Assembly (NCBI GenBank): GCA_000697475.1
Contig: JNEU01001108.1
Coordinates: 1-64,000, forward strand
Direction: 5' to 3'
DNA: 64,000 nt
Source: Lichtheimia corymbifera B2541
Lineage: Eukaryota; Mucoromycota; Mucoromycetes; Mucorales; Lichtheimiaceae
Part shown: positions 38,641 to 50,091 of the stretch, piece by piece
Layout of the letters: every line of letters begins with the position of its first letter
How positions within the stretch are numbered: position 1 is the first letter of the stretch
Notes under the pieces: model-generated
What the model saw: only the letters and a program-made list of their open reading frames with translations
The model's database searches: none
What the model was told of the DNA's origin: nothing
Made by a program: the position numbers and the translations under genes

Positions 38641-40061
38641 ATGACAGCAACACAAACGATTGGCATGGTGTTCAGTACCAAGAAGCTCAAGCAATCGCGT
38701 CTAGTTGACATTTCGAAGCGTGCAAGGTAGGGTGAAATGGAAGCTGCTGTATAAGGATCTGGACGTTGAATGGGAGACCACCATTAGATCCTCTGGTTTG
38801 AACTTTGTCGACCTCGATCTATCAAGGCCAATTGAGGACCAAATGCCGTTGGATATGGTTGTACATAAAGTGAGCGATATAGTTGCCAAAGCCAAAGCAG
38901 GAGATAAGAATGCCCAGGCCGAATATGAACGATTCCAAGTAAGTGCATATGTGTATGTGGGATTCTATCTACGCAATCACTGACAATGAGTCCTCAACAG
39001 ACATTTTGTTCCAGTCATCCAGACGTACGCATTGTGGATCCATTGGATAAAGTAGCCAAATTACTCGATAGAAAGAGCACAATGAATGTGTGTTCACCTG
39101 ATCATGGCAAGTTATCATTGGGTGGGTGGGGATATTATTATTAACCATTTTACTCTTGCAGCATTATTCCGTATACCAACTACCTTGTATGCAGCCAACG
39201 TGCATGAGTTACACACACTTGATTTGACATTCCCGGTAAATTGCTTATATACAATCCCAAATCAAATCTAATGATATCATGTAGATCTTTTGTAAACCAC
39301 AATCAGCATGTGCAGTATCTGGATCTCATCATATGGTGCTCGTCCCTTCTTTTTCGGAATTGGCACAGTTGCAGCAGCATTTTACTCCTAATGATCCGGT
39401 CATATTACAAGAATTCATCCCGCATGATGGTGTACTTGTCAAAGTTTATTTCGCTCATCCTGATCACGTCTTTATCTTTTTTCGACCTTCTTTCAAGAAT
39501 ATCGATCAAGGTAATACAATTGTCTCGGCTGATCCGACTTTCATTTTTTACTCATCATCATCATCATCATCATCATGTCAATCGTAGGATTCTCAAAAGC
39601 TCTCTTTTTTGACAGCCAAAAGCTTCCAAAGGCGTTCGATGCCTGGTCACCTGAACAACAACATATAATGACAGATCCTGCTGCTCGAGATCACGTTGAG
39701 GCCAAGGTGGATCCTAAACGTATCCAACGTATTGCAGCTCATTTACAACGACAGTTGGTGGGTGATCAGATTGTATATAGCGAGTTGCTGTACCAGCTAA
39801 TACGAGGTTTTTCTTGCAGCATCTGACATTCTTTGGGTTTGATGTGCTACTGGAATCCACCACAGGAGAATATCATGTGATTGATGTTAACTACTTTCCC
39901 AGTAAGTTTGAGGAGGTGTTCACATGGACCTGTCTTTTTACTAACAATAGCACTCTCACAAAGGTTTCAAAGAAGTGGACGACTTTCCCGATATATTTAT
40001 AGCCACCTTAAAGCAGCTGCTAGAAGAACCATTTTCACCTAATAATACCCCCCACCTGTAG
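38641..40061 (+). CDS. ITPK1: Inositol-tetrakisphosphate 1-kinase (ITPK1 type), 8 exons
   Basis: Exons: 38641-38726, 38788-38938, 39001-39106, 39162-39235, 39285-39510, 39588-39757, 39820-39901, 39964-40061; 330 residues. The N-domain shows IGMVFSTKKLKQSRLVDI, then LDLSRPIEDQMPLDMVVHKV, the ITPK 'LSRPIE-QGPLD-IIHK' block, and VDPLDKVAKLLDR. The ATP-grasp core has IFCKPQSACAVSGSHHM, VILQEFIPHDGVLVKVYF and the metal/ATP motif IDVNYFPSFKEV, with the Asn of 'DxNYFP'. The enzyme phosphorylates inositol tris/tetrakisphosphates on the route to phytate. Intron 3 probably starts GC (CATG|GCAAGT); a GT at 39118 is also in frame but would leave an intron of only about 43 bases and add five residues. Intron 1 (62 bases) is needed to remove a frameshift. 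Confidence 0.93.
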
Positions 40062-40207
40062 TAGTAGCCTCACTCTATATTATTGTCTATATTATCGGCA
40101 CGAAGCCGTTGCTTGCAAATACAACATTGATCCATGTGAACCTTTCCTTCCTGTAATTGAAATTCGGGAATATGTATACGTATAGGATATATTAACAACA
40201 ACAATAT

Positions 40208-41165
40208 TCATGGGAAAAGAGCGTACATCCAATTAGACGCTAAGGGTGATGGGACTAACCTTCTTCATCAACGTGGGGTACAGGAAATTGATTGAAAGAA
40301 GAATTGGCTTGCGCATTATAATTTGCTGTTGCCAAGACCATATACCCTGCAGGCATGATTGATTTGGATACCTTTCTAGACCAGACAATGACTCCTGTTC
40401 TTGCTTGAAGGCAGTATACATACTTGCCACAGCCGATATACACCCGACCCGTGGGTGGATCCATAAGTGCATTTGGGAATTCTTCTCCAGCACCAGGACA
40501 ATCGAACCGCTGTTTTCGTGACATACATGCATATATAGCTTTGAGCAAAGGCGTCAAACGCTATCATGATGGTTGACCCACTTACCCAAATTGTCGCTCC
40601 AGTGTGAAGGTTAATACCCAAGCATTTACCATTGGTGCATGCAACGACAACTGAAGACTGCGTCACCTCGTCATATCCTGGTGGCTGCTCATCTTGCATT
40701 GATGCATCATCATAGCTGTTACTACGAGAGACACTTTCTGAGGCTGTTGTGTGGTGTTTGTTGGGCATCACAGTCAATCCAACAGCTTCATAGCCACATC
40801 CCTATGCGTGTCATATTAGTATAAGGAGATCCATGATGACTACTACTACATACATCCATCTTGTTCATCCACACTGTGTGTCCTCGTGTCAGGTCAAGAC
40901 ACGCTGTTTTGCCACCACCCGCCACCAACACTTGACGGAATTCAGGAACCACAAAGATTGACAGAATGCCTGACATGGCTGTGCCTGTGGGCGATTCGAC
41001 TTTCCACAGCTGGGTACCATCACGTTTGGAAAGGGCATAAACATTTCCACGTGTGGCACAAATGAGAATTTCCTGAGGTGACAAGGTCGATCCATAAAAG
41101 TTGCTGCTGCTGCTGTTGCTGCTGTCGCTACGAGCAATACTGCCACCACACTTTTCCTTGAGCAT
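40208..41165 (-). CDS. PQQ-type beta-propeller repeat protein, 4 exons
   Basis: Exons: 41165-40854, 40801-40586, 40509-40260, 40239-40208; 269 residues. Four or five repeats of the quinoprotein/BamB type are visible: EILICATRGNVYALSKRDGTQLW, QVLVAGGGKTACLDLTRGHTVW, VVVACTNGKCLGINLHTGATIW, GRVYIGCGKYVYCLQARTGVIVW. Each ends in the 'G..(I/L)W' tryptophan-docking pattern. There is no signal peptide and no enzyme domain attached. The nearest idea is the propeller found at the C-terminus of AASDH-type adenylate-forming enzymes, here as a separate small protein. It is short of a full 7-8 blade propeller, so it may dimerise, or the start may lie upstream (the frame is open to 41237). Function unknown. 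Confidence 0.8.
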
Positions 41166-41589
41166 TGTGTTGAAAGGAAGAAAAAAACAAGGAGCACAGG
41201 CAATTAAATGCTGCTGGGCTGTGCATGATGGGGTCACGCACAGCCTGTTTTCCCTTTCTTTTGGTAATCATTACTGCGGCAACTTCGCCACAACAAATCT
41301 AGGAGGGATCTCTAGTAGTATCCTTAACACTGGATTCAAATCATGCAAAACGATTTATAATACCAAATCGCACCCTTTCCACTTGCTAAGCCTGTTGCAT
41401 CATACATAACGCAAATGTGGGACACCTTTCGACATATTTAACACTGTGTACCTATTTTGACACCCACTATGTACTATTACTGCTGACATTTCATCTCCTC
41501 ATTTCCCCGGACGGACCAACTCATCCAGTGTGACCCAAACATTGGTATTTATAAATAATATGTAAAGGTTGTACGAAAGCAAAACTATT
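41166..41589. other. Intergenic region between PQQ-repeat gene start and ATG15 stop
   Basis: AT-rich, no gene. Serves as promoter of the PQQ-repeat gene and 3' region of ATG15. Confidence 0.5.
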
Positions 41590-43265
41590 CTATTCAGGAT
41601 CACGTGGATCGATATAATTCCAGAGCCCACAATCTGTGCAATCTTCATCTTCATCAACACAATCCGGTAATGGAAAGTCCTCCTCTTGTTTCAGGATATT
41701 TTCAATGACATCGGCCACCCTGTGCGATCGAATATCAACGCGCCATCCCTTTTCGCTTACAGTGTCCCAAACACACATCTAAACCCAAGGTCAATGTCAA
41801 TATCTCCTACTATCCTTCTATTGCTTTCACCATTTTTACCTTTCCAGTGTGACATCTTGTTTCCATTGCATAACCACCATACCAACAGCTACTAGAAGGA
41901 CCCTGCATAATATAAATTTAGCTTGATGCATGATGAAAGAAAACAAGGCCCATCCGTTCTCGTACCTTACATGCGCCCACAAAGATAGGGTCGGCTGTGT
42001 GACCAAAATGCCAAAGCGGCAATTCAACTCCCGGTGCATGTGGCAAATGCAGCCTGCGTGCCGCCAATTGTTCACCAGGTATCTCGTATGTGACGGTAGG
42101 CACCAGGAATGTTTGTCCCACAAGACTTGCCAAGGCTCCGCCAAGCGAATGACCTGTCATCCATATGGTCGCATTCGGATGTCGATCCGCCACATCTTTG
42201 TAGATTTCCTAAGGAGAATAATGGTGGTATATGAGTACTGTATTACCATCCAACAACAACGTATTACCAATGCATGATCATAATAAAATGTCCTGTTTTT
42301 GATATGGGATTCAAGACACTGGTTCTCGCAAATGTACTCGTTGTTTTGATAACAGTCGCAAACCGGGGACCAAGCTCGACTGATACGGGCACAGCAGCAT
42401 GAAAAGAGTAAGTTATCCTATACAAAGATAACAAGTCAATATCATGCATATAGTAATAATTCTGCACACTTGCATTAATCTTGTCCTTGTCGGTAGTTGA
42501 ACCGCCACCACCAAGTAAGCCGGCGCTTGTTCCTTTGATGCTGACGATCAGAATGGATTCATCCTCATTGCTGAACACGTGGCCACGAATGCCATCTGAT
42601 TCCCACCCAAATGATTCGCTCTACATGTCACACTATAATGAGCGTTGGGGTAAATTTCACCTTATGCATACATGCATACATACCACGTTCCATGGCGTCC
42701 CCAAATCATACCATTCAGTGCTGTTATCAGCTGGGCTGTAAGCATTGTTGGTCATCATGGCCAAAGATAGAATTGTAGGTCGATGCTTGGTATTCGGTAG
42801 CGATCCATGGTCTTTTTTGAATTCAACATGCACTGGTGAACTTGTTTGGAGCCAAGGTCGTTGGTGTCGATACATTGAAAACACATTTCCCATGGATACG
42901 GGTCGATAGGTAGTGCCTGACAATGATTGAATGTCATATCGCTGTTGTTGTTGTTGGGATGCTGTTGCTTGTTTGCTGAAAGTATCTTTGGATATAGAAT
43001 GTCTGCGAAAGAGACCGGGAATGGGACCTGAAGAAGATGCATGATGATACACAGACTGCAGAGTAAATGAATGCTGCTGCTGCTGTTGTTGTTGCTGCAT
43101 ATCAGCTGTAGGTGGTGGTGGTTGTGTATCCATTTGATCGACGATAACGACTGTGGGTGGTATTGACTGTGGCGTTAACTGGAACGGAAGTTGTTGTCTC
43201 CATATTGCCCAGCACAATGGAGTGAGTGTCAGGTGCATGAGAAGCAATGCCAAGAATGGGTGCAT
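41590..43265 (-). CDS. ATG15: Vacuolar phospholipase Atg15 (class 3 lipase), 6 exons
   Basis: Exons: 43265-42684, 42620-42474, 42417-42268, 42208-41966, 41902-41840, 41778-41590; 457 residues. A short N-terminal hydrophobic segment (FLALLLMHLTLTPLCWAIW) acts as signal anchor. It is followed by a Gln-rich region (two poly-Gln runs) and the lipase core: STEWYDLGTPWNV, GWESDGIRGHVFS, ILIVSIKGTSAG, the family-specific NDNLLFSCCCARI, and the nucleophile elbow [33 protein letters not shown] and a Cys-rich end follow. Atg15 breaks down autophagic bodies in the vacuole. Intron 2 appears to start GC (AAT|GCAAGT): this alone gives KINDNLLF; a GT six bases later adds Ala-Ser inside a conserved block. 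The gene is divergent from EFG1 with only 152 bases between start codons. Confidence 0.95.
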
Positions 43266-43417
43266 GTTAACAGAACAAGATGCATAACGGCGACGAGCGT
43301 CGGTCTTTTTGATCTCTGTCTCCTGCGGACTTGCATCACGCACACACATACTTGTTTTTCCTTGTCCCAGCAGCTGTCCCCCGATCGATCGATCAGTCGC
43401 AACACAAAAAGACAACC
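43266..43417. promoter_or_regulatory. Bidirectional promoter region ATG15/EFG1
   Basis: A 152-base gap separates the two divergent start codons. It contains a GATCGATCGATC run (43383-43394) and a CT/GT-rich centre. Both leaders and the core promoters must fit here or overlap the coding exons. Confidence 0.6.
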
Positions 43418-44293
43418 ATGAAACCCAAAGGAGGAAATCGTAAACAACCAGCTGGTCCTCATGGATTTGTTCGAAAGACACGCAAGAACAATAAGGAGGG
43501 TTTATCGAGCATCAAGAAACGTATACGCGATTTGGGTCGAACACTGAAAAAGGTACCATGGCAACACAGATCGAAGCGATCGGATCTAACGAGTATCGAC
43601 TTAGGGAACACCCACAGCTGCAATGAGGGTTGAAGTGGAAAGGAAGCTCAAAGCACTCGAGTACGAATATGGCGAAAAGTACATTGACAAGCATGAACAC
43701 GAGTTGTCCTCCAAATATCGATCTGTCAAACACTTTGGTAAATGTTTGGGGTTATACAAGGATGAGGAGAAGAACTTTGACTAATGTGATATATATAAAC
43801 ATAGAATTGAAAAAGGCAGAACGTAAAGTGAGGAGAGCACAAAAGGCATTGGATGCTGCTGAAACGGATGAAGAAAAGAAGAAACATGAACAAGAGCTTG
43901 AAGAGAGCAAGATTGATCAATTGTATATACAGGTAACCATCGTTGATATAGCTTTTTTTCATTCACTCATCCTTGTATTGTGTATAGTATTACCCCAAGA
44001 CCATGGCATACATTTCATTATACGCAGAGGAGAAAGAACAAAAGAACAAGGAAAGGAACACAAAGACACGACAAGAACTCAAGGATAAAATCAAAAAGAT
44101 CCTCGACACACATGGCGACTTTGATGAGATCTCTCGAGAGTATCGGAAAAAGCTTCGCAACGACTTGTTGGCACAAGGAAAGATTTTCGAGACGACCGGT
44201 GCTGAAAACGAGATGGAAGCAACAGAATCAACCACTAAAAAGGAATCGGCTGCTGCTGATGATGATTCTATGAAGGATGACTTTTTCGAATAA
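43418..44293 (+). CDS. EFG1: rRNA-processing protein Efg1, 4 exons
   Basis: Exons: 43418-43552, 43605-43737, 43805-43932, 43988-44293; 233 residues, as in yeast Efg1 (233). It is highly charged and helical. Typical blocks are SSIKKRIRDLGRTLKK, RVEVERKLKALEYEYGEK, KYRSVKHFELKKAERKVRR and YYPKTMAYISLYAEE. The C-terminus is acidic (DDDSMKDDFFE). Efg1 works in the nucleolus on early 18S rRNA maturation. The acceptor at 43604 (CTTAG|GGAAC) is chosen because it keeps the conserved RVEVERKL in frame. Confidence 0.93.
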
Positions 44294-44434
44294 AGCATTG
44301 TTACTTTTACTCATTTCATGCGCATTGTTTAAGGCTTACGTTGGTGTAGATAACATCATTTGTTTCAAAGACGAATAAAGGGCACGTTTATAATTACATA
44401 TCACTCAATGGTAAACATCATATAAATAATAAAT

Positions 44435-46479
44435 CTACAAGCGTGCATCGGTGGGGAACTTTTTCATGGCCTGGCGCACACCAAGGTCAGCCATGATTTC
44501 TTCAGAGCCACCCAAAATGGCGGTGAACTTGTATGTACGTTGAAGAGCCTCAATGTTGCGACCCATACCAGTCTGAGTAATGGCACGGCCACCAAAGATC
44601 TGGCAAGCATCATCACTGACATCATGTAACATGCGGGTAACCTAGATCAATCAAACCAGTCAATACCAGAACTGGTATATCAATCAATCCAACAAAGAGT
44701 ACATACCTGGTACTTGCACAATGCAATAGGGCCTGCAAGCTTATCAGCTTGTTCCTTGTAATCCATGTGGCACATTTGATATGTGATGTTATCGGTCCAG
44801 CTTTGAACGCTTTCAACAGCAGCAATCTAGGCTCACTTGTTTAATCCAACTACTCTCGTCGTATGCATGTATATCTTTTGCTTCTCTTACCATCTTTGCA
44901 AGCTTGTTACGGATGACGGGTTGATCAATGAGGCGCTTACCAAAGACCTAAACAATGTGATGTTAGCTTCATCGTGTTACTAGTATCTCCTCACAATCTT
45001 ACCTTGCGTTGCATTGCCCACTTGAAGCATTCTTCCACAGCCAAACGACCAGCCATACATGCTCCCACGATCATGGACCAACTATAGAAAAGGCTTAGTC
45101 ATTGGCGATCTTTATATCCCTAAACAACACAACCCACTTACCGCTCATGGTTGAAATTGGACCTATGTTTAGAAAAATGATCAATAGACTGAGCATACGT
45201 ATTAAATTGCCATATTATCAATGATACTTACAAGACATAGTACATACCACGACCTTCCTTGCCAAGCATGTTCTCAACAGGGACCTTGACATTATCAAAA
45301 GTGACATAAGCGGTACCAGCAGTGGATGCATAGGAAGTCTTGATAGGCTTGGTCTCGAGACCCTCGCTGCGTTCAACCAATAACATAGAGATGCCCTTGT
45401 CAGTGCGCACTGCAACCGAGAAGAAGTCGGCAAAATGACCTACACAATGTAATACCATGTATATGAGTGATGATGATAAAGTCAACAATGATCATGTATA
45501 TATACCTGTAGTGATCCACTTTTTCACACCATTGACGATAAAGAATTTGCCACAAGGAGTACGCTTGGCAGTAGTACGGATGCTGGCCACATCACTTCCA
45601 GCATAGGGTTCAGTGATTGCCAATGCCATACGTTTCTTGCCAGCCAAAACAGGAGGGATGACCTTAGCCTTGAGAGCATCGGAAGCAAAGTTGATGATGG
45701 TGGGAACTGAAATGGTCATACCACCCGTCAAGCCAGTAACAGTCCCCTTGGCACCCATACGAGCCATTTCTTCGTGAACAATTGTCTACATAGCATATTA
45801 ATATCTTGCTCCTCTTCCACCAACCCCATGATGAAGCTTACCTCGTGGAAGTAATCATATTCCTCAGGAGAAATGCCACCAGGGAGCTTGACATTAAAAT
45901 CACGCAACCATTTGCCAGGACCAATATTGGCTGCCAACAAGCCAGTTTCACCAAGCTTTTGTTGGAATTCATCAGGGATACGACCACCAGCATTCTCAAG
46001 CTCTTGTGCTTCAGGAATCAATTCATCCACAATCTTGCGTACAGCTGAACGGAACTTGATATGACTTTGACTATAACAATCGTCATCATCATCAATAACC
46101 CCCATCATGCGTGATGTGAATGAACAAGATAGATCACTTACGTGTAATAGGGCGACCTGAAACCCATCCAGGCACTTGGCTCACCATAAGGTACCTTGGT
46201 CAAACTACCAGCTTCACGGAATTCGATTTGAGGCGTTTCGCCGGCTATGGTACCGATCTTATAACGGTTATACTTGAGGAGCACTTCTTGACGGTGGAGA
46301 CCATAGAAAGCATCGGTGGCATCCTTGCCGGCAAATTCGAGAATGGGGAATGCACCACCAGGATGCATGTCAATAAAGACACTCATGTCATAAACAGAGC
46401 CGTCAATAATGATCCAGAGGTCGTTCTCAGCCGCATGGCGACTGACTTCTTCACGAGTAAAGGTTTTGAGTGGGGCCAT
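44435..46479 (-). CDS. Cytochrome b5 / acyl-CoA dehydrogenase fusion, 9 exons with a 21-base exon
   Basis: Exons: 46479-46142, 46070-45842, 45785-45506, 45439-45232, 45162-45142 (21 bases), 45081-45003, 44947-44891, 44826-44707, 44641-44435; 512 residues. Residues 1-80 are a cytochrome b5 domain with haem ligands in MHPGG and GLHRQ. From about 115 follows a complete acyl-CoA dehydrogenase: AITEPYAGSDVASIRTTA (FAD/CoA signature), VNGVKKWIT, and the C-terminal QIFGGRAITQTG and LGGSEEIMADL. The residue at the MCAD catalytic-Glu position is Gly, as in dehydrogenases that place the base elsewhere. The microexon encodes SNFNHER, completing the VLSNFNHERW motif. Such fusions occur in fungi and are thought to pass electrons through haem; the substrate is unknown. 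No obvious mitochondrial presequence. Confidence 0.94.
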
Positions 46480-47412
46480 TGTGTGTGTAAGAGTAGGGAG
46501 GAGAGAGAGAGAGAAAGGTGCGAAAAACAAATATGCAGGCGTCAAGAAGACGTATATAATTTGGTTACTAAGGCTTTTTCATGCGTGTCGCCCCGTGAGA
46601 AATGACATTACACGGTTGAAATCCCAGAATTGGCTCTGCTGATGTAACCATGCTACTGTCTCCTGGAAATCATGTCGGCTGACCTCACATACACACATGC
46701 CATTATGATTGGCTCGTCATTGATGTACAAGACCCATTACTGTTCGAGTATCTTGTTGCCATGGGAATATCACTATAGTGTTATGGGAGATTGCAAGATT
46801 GAATAAAAAGCGATTACATGAGGAACTATCGTCTTTACCTGTTTTGGGGGTCAAATTTTTCCCGCTGACTACTCCTGATTAAAAAGCCATCGTTGGGGCA
46901 AGCATGATGATGATGATGACCTCTTTTAAAGTCAATGGCAGGTGTTCATGTTAGCCCTTTGTTCTCTGCCATCTTTGAGGGTTCAATTAATAGGATCATA
47001 TAAATATGTCGTTGAATGCAAGTTATTAAAACTTCTCAAATGTAGCCGTCTTTTCACATATGAGATTCACTGGCTGCTGGGGAGTTACACTGCCCCATAC
47101 AACAATGTGAATGATGTTGACTCGACAGCAGTGATACCATAATTGTGTAGGCTACCTCCATATTACCTGCTGTAGTGATCCACCTACTACCGTTTCTAAT
47201 CTAGCTATGGGATCATCCTGTTGGCATATTGATGGAAGCACGCATGATCATGCTGCACGTGATTTTATATACGCACAAGACATCGATCGTGGTACGTAGC
47301 AGCATGTATATCGCTTTAATACCAGCAAGTGGAAAGTGTACATAGCGTGGATTGCGACTTTTTTCATTTTTGAAGTTGGTACAATTCATGTATTCAAGGG
47401 GAGACAGCATGG
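46480..47412. other. Intergenic region
   Basis: Promoter side of the b5-ACAD gene (GAGA repeats 46499-46514 form its CT-rich leader) and 3' side of the MpaB-like gene. Short open frames only; no gene. Confidence 0.5.
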
Positions 47413-48638
47413 CTATGTATGCATGACAGGGCACTTTGGAGCAAACTTTTCAGGGCCAAGTTCAGGGATCACGTACCCATCTGGATAAACCGTACCATAA
47501 ATGCAAAAGGTAGGCATATACTTTCCAGTCTCATCATCTGCCTTCCATGGGGTGCGTGTCCAAAACTTGCGTCGTGGCAGCATTAAATGCCGTATGAAAA
47601 AGGCTCGCAACCGTACAACGGTGAAAAACAGCTTTCCAATGATCCAGCTGGGTTCTTCAATACCAAACGCGTGACGATCCAACTCTTCAAGCAGTACTGG
47701 GACTGTGGCACGAATAAGTGGTTTCATAAAACCAGGTACACGGCTGTATAGCAGGTTCAATGTAGGCGTAGCCACCTTCCAGTTGCAAGGCGAATAGCGC
47801 ACTGCTTTTTGTTCGTATTGCTAAGGAGGTGGTGTTGAGTCAATAACAAGATAAAGCAATGTAATCATAAACCCTTTTTACTTTTTTGAAATCCATGAGT
47901 CCTTGGAGCGTATCCGGGATATCCTTGATATTCATTTTCAAGCCAATGTCATACCAGACCTTGAAAAAAGCCTATGCAAGCACCTTTGTATCAGCAATAG
48001 AATGACATCAATATGGCTCTTTTTTTCTTACATTGATCTCTCGAATATCTAGCTCTCGCCATTCGAATGCATTGATCCACCGAATGGGCTCACCAACAAA
48101 GAGTGCCAAGGTAAACAAATAGTCATCATTGAGAATTGGATATTTGCCATGGAGTTCATTGAGACGATGAATGGATGTTTCTGCACGCTGATGTTGCTCA
48201 ATTTCATCACGGCTATCCACAGGTCGATGATCCATCAGCTGGTTTTGGATACGAGGATATACATCAATGATCTCTGAAAGAATCAGTTCGGTGTCTTCAG
48301 CACGACGTAAGGGGGCTTTTTCAAATTCGCGTGTGCTTATAAGGGTTTTGCTGACTGTAGGCACGGTGAAGGTCTTGAAAAGTGCAAACTCGATCGATTC
48401 TCGGGATATCACTATACCGTCCGCTGTTAGCTCGCATCATGAAAAAACGACCAAAATCTATATTACATGGGAACTCTTTGCGAAAGGTATGGCAGTAAAT
48501 CTCTTGAGCGACCTTGCCATCTTTGAGCACAACGTCTGGATCAGGGTATTTCCTTCGTATCTCATTGATACATTGGAAACGATAATATCGGACAACGGCA
48601 ACGTAGCATGCAAGTGCACTAAACAAGAGAAAGATCAT
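47413..48638 (-). CDS. MpaB-type ER-bound oxygenase (DUF2236), 4 exons
   Basis: Exons: 48638-48467, 48423-48032, 47971-47882, 47820-47413; 353 residues. An N-terminal membrane segment (MIFLLFSALACYVAVV) is followed by a short linker and the MpaB/rubber-oxygenase-like catalytic domain: SIEFALFKTFTVPTVSKTL, EFEKAPLRRAEDTELILSEI, RLNELHGKYP...NDDYLFTLALFVGEPIRWINAFEWREL. The His and Arg residues of these blocks are the expected haem-pocket contacts of the family. The best-known member, MpaB' of Penicillium, cleaves a polyketide-terpenoid side chain in mycophenolic acid synthesis; there is no biosynthetic cluster here, so a housekeeping or lipid role is as likely. Intron 1 (43 bases) is short but is the only junction I found that restores frame. 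Confidence 0.85.
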
Positions 48639-50091
48639 TATAAGGTATCTTGACAAGAAGAAGCATTTGCGCAGACATAATATATAAACGACGTAACAAT
48701 AACCTGGTTTCCGAGAACAAGGAGAGCGATAGAGGTGAGAGGGTGGGAACGCAAAAGGAGGCACTAGAGCAACAAAAGCCAAGTTTTTCAACTAACAAAC
48801 CTGTCATGTTCCTGGCATATGCACAAAATATGTAGTGTTGCTGCATGGGCTTTGAAAAGTTGTATATAGCCTATTCCCGATTTGCAATCATGGGATGGAT
48901 GGTGCGTTGTCACACCCCTCCCCTGCTATGCGTTGATCGATGTATGTATGTAAAAGTAGAGGTGTTTACCAATAATCGATTACAGAATCAACCAGTCATT
49001 TTTTAACCTTTAGGGGTCGATTTGCCACTAGACACGAGGATACGATGATGCACCATACACAATGACGCAATCAATGATCCAAAGCAATGCATACGTATAT
49101 ATATATTACACAAAGAGCTCAAGAATTAATCTCATCAAAGCAACAAGGGCTATTGGCATTTGGTTGTTGCAGCAAAAAAACTGTATGTGGTCAATGCTTC
49201 TTGTTACCCCTTCCGGTGGCAAATTAATCTTCCATTATCCCCAACCACTCTTTTTAGTAGAGGTTGCTCGTGAACGATTGCAATGAAAATGGACGTTTGA
49301 CCACATGGCTGGAAAAGAATGAATGATTGTAAGCAATGAATGGCAGCACAATTAATATCCGTGATGCGGCGATAACCTTAATTGCGTACTTTTGTGGACA
49401 ACGAATATGTAATATCAGCATGAGATTGTGGTACCAGCTCTCTCGTGGCCGACAATTATGATTCAATTCCCGTGTTTCCAATTACACAAAAAAAGTGCGG
49501 TGCTATCTCGCCATTTCTTTTATTATACTGGTGATGAAAACGAGGAGAGGATGTTTGTTTTTTTGCAAACACATGGTAGGGCAAGCTATAAGAGCGATGG
49601 TGCATTGTTCAGGGTCCATGGTTAGCACAAGATACGCCACCCGCCTATACACATTATGATCCTTGCCTGATTTGGGTAACCAACATGCCAGTGACAAGAA
49701 CGCTTTTTCTTTTATTTATGATCCTTTGTTGTGTATGTAAAAAGAAACAACATGTGTGTAAGCGAAACTAAGGGGTTGTATTATACTCGACTTGTAGGTG
49801 GTTGAATGAGCAATATGGGCGTGTTTGTTGTGTGAAAAGGACCGTTTTCGCAGTTGGTTCCACAAAAAGTGTTTGCTTTTACAGTAGTTACATCGGCGAC
49901 AGGTAGGCACGCACACATTGACATCACACGAGAGTGGGTGGTGGTTGAATTGGGGGGGGGGTGTTGATTGTGAAGCATCACCATCAAAAGCAGCAGGAGG
50001 AGGAGGAGTCCAACCCGCTCTTTCAAATAGGGCTCCAGGGTGACCCCATCGTTGCAACTCTTTTTCTCTTTCTCTCCGGGGATGCTTTTTC
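48639..50091. other. Intergenic region, no supportable gene
   Basis: About 1.45 kb upstream of two divergent genes. It contains a G-run (49953-49962), an AGGAGG repeat near 49995 and short frames of no recognisable composition. Confidence 0.5.
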
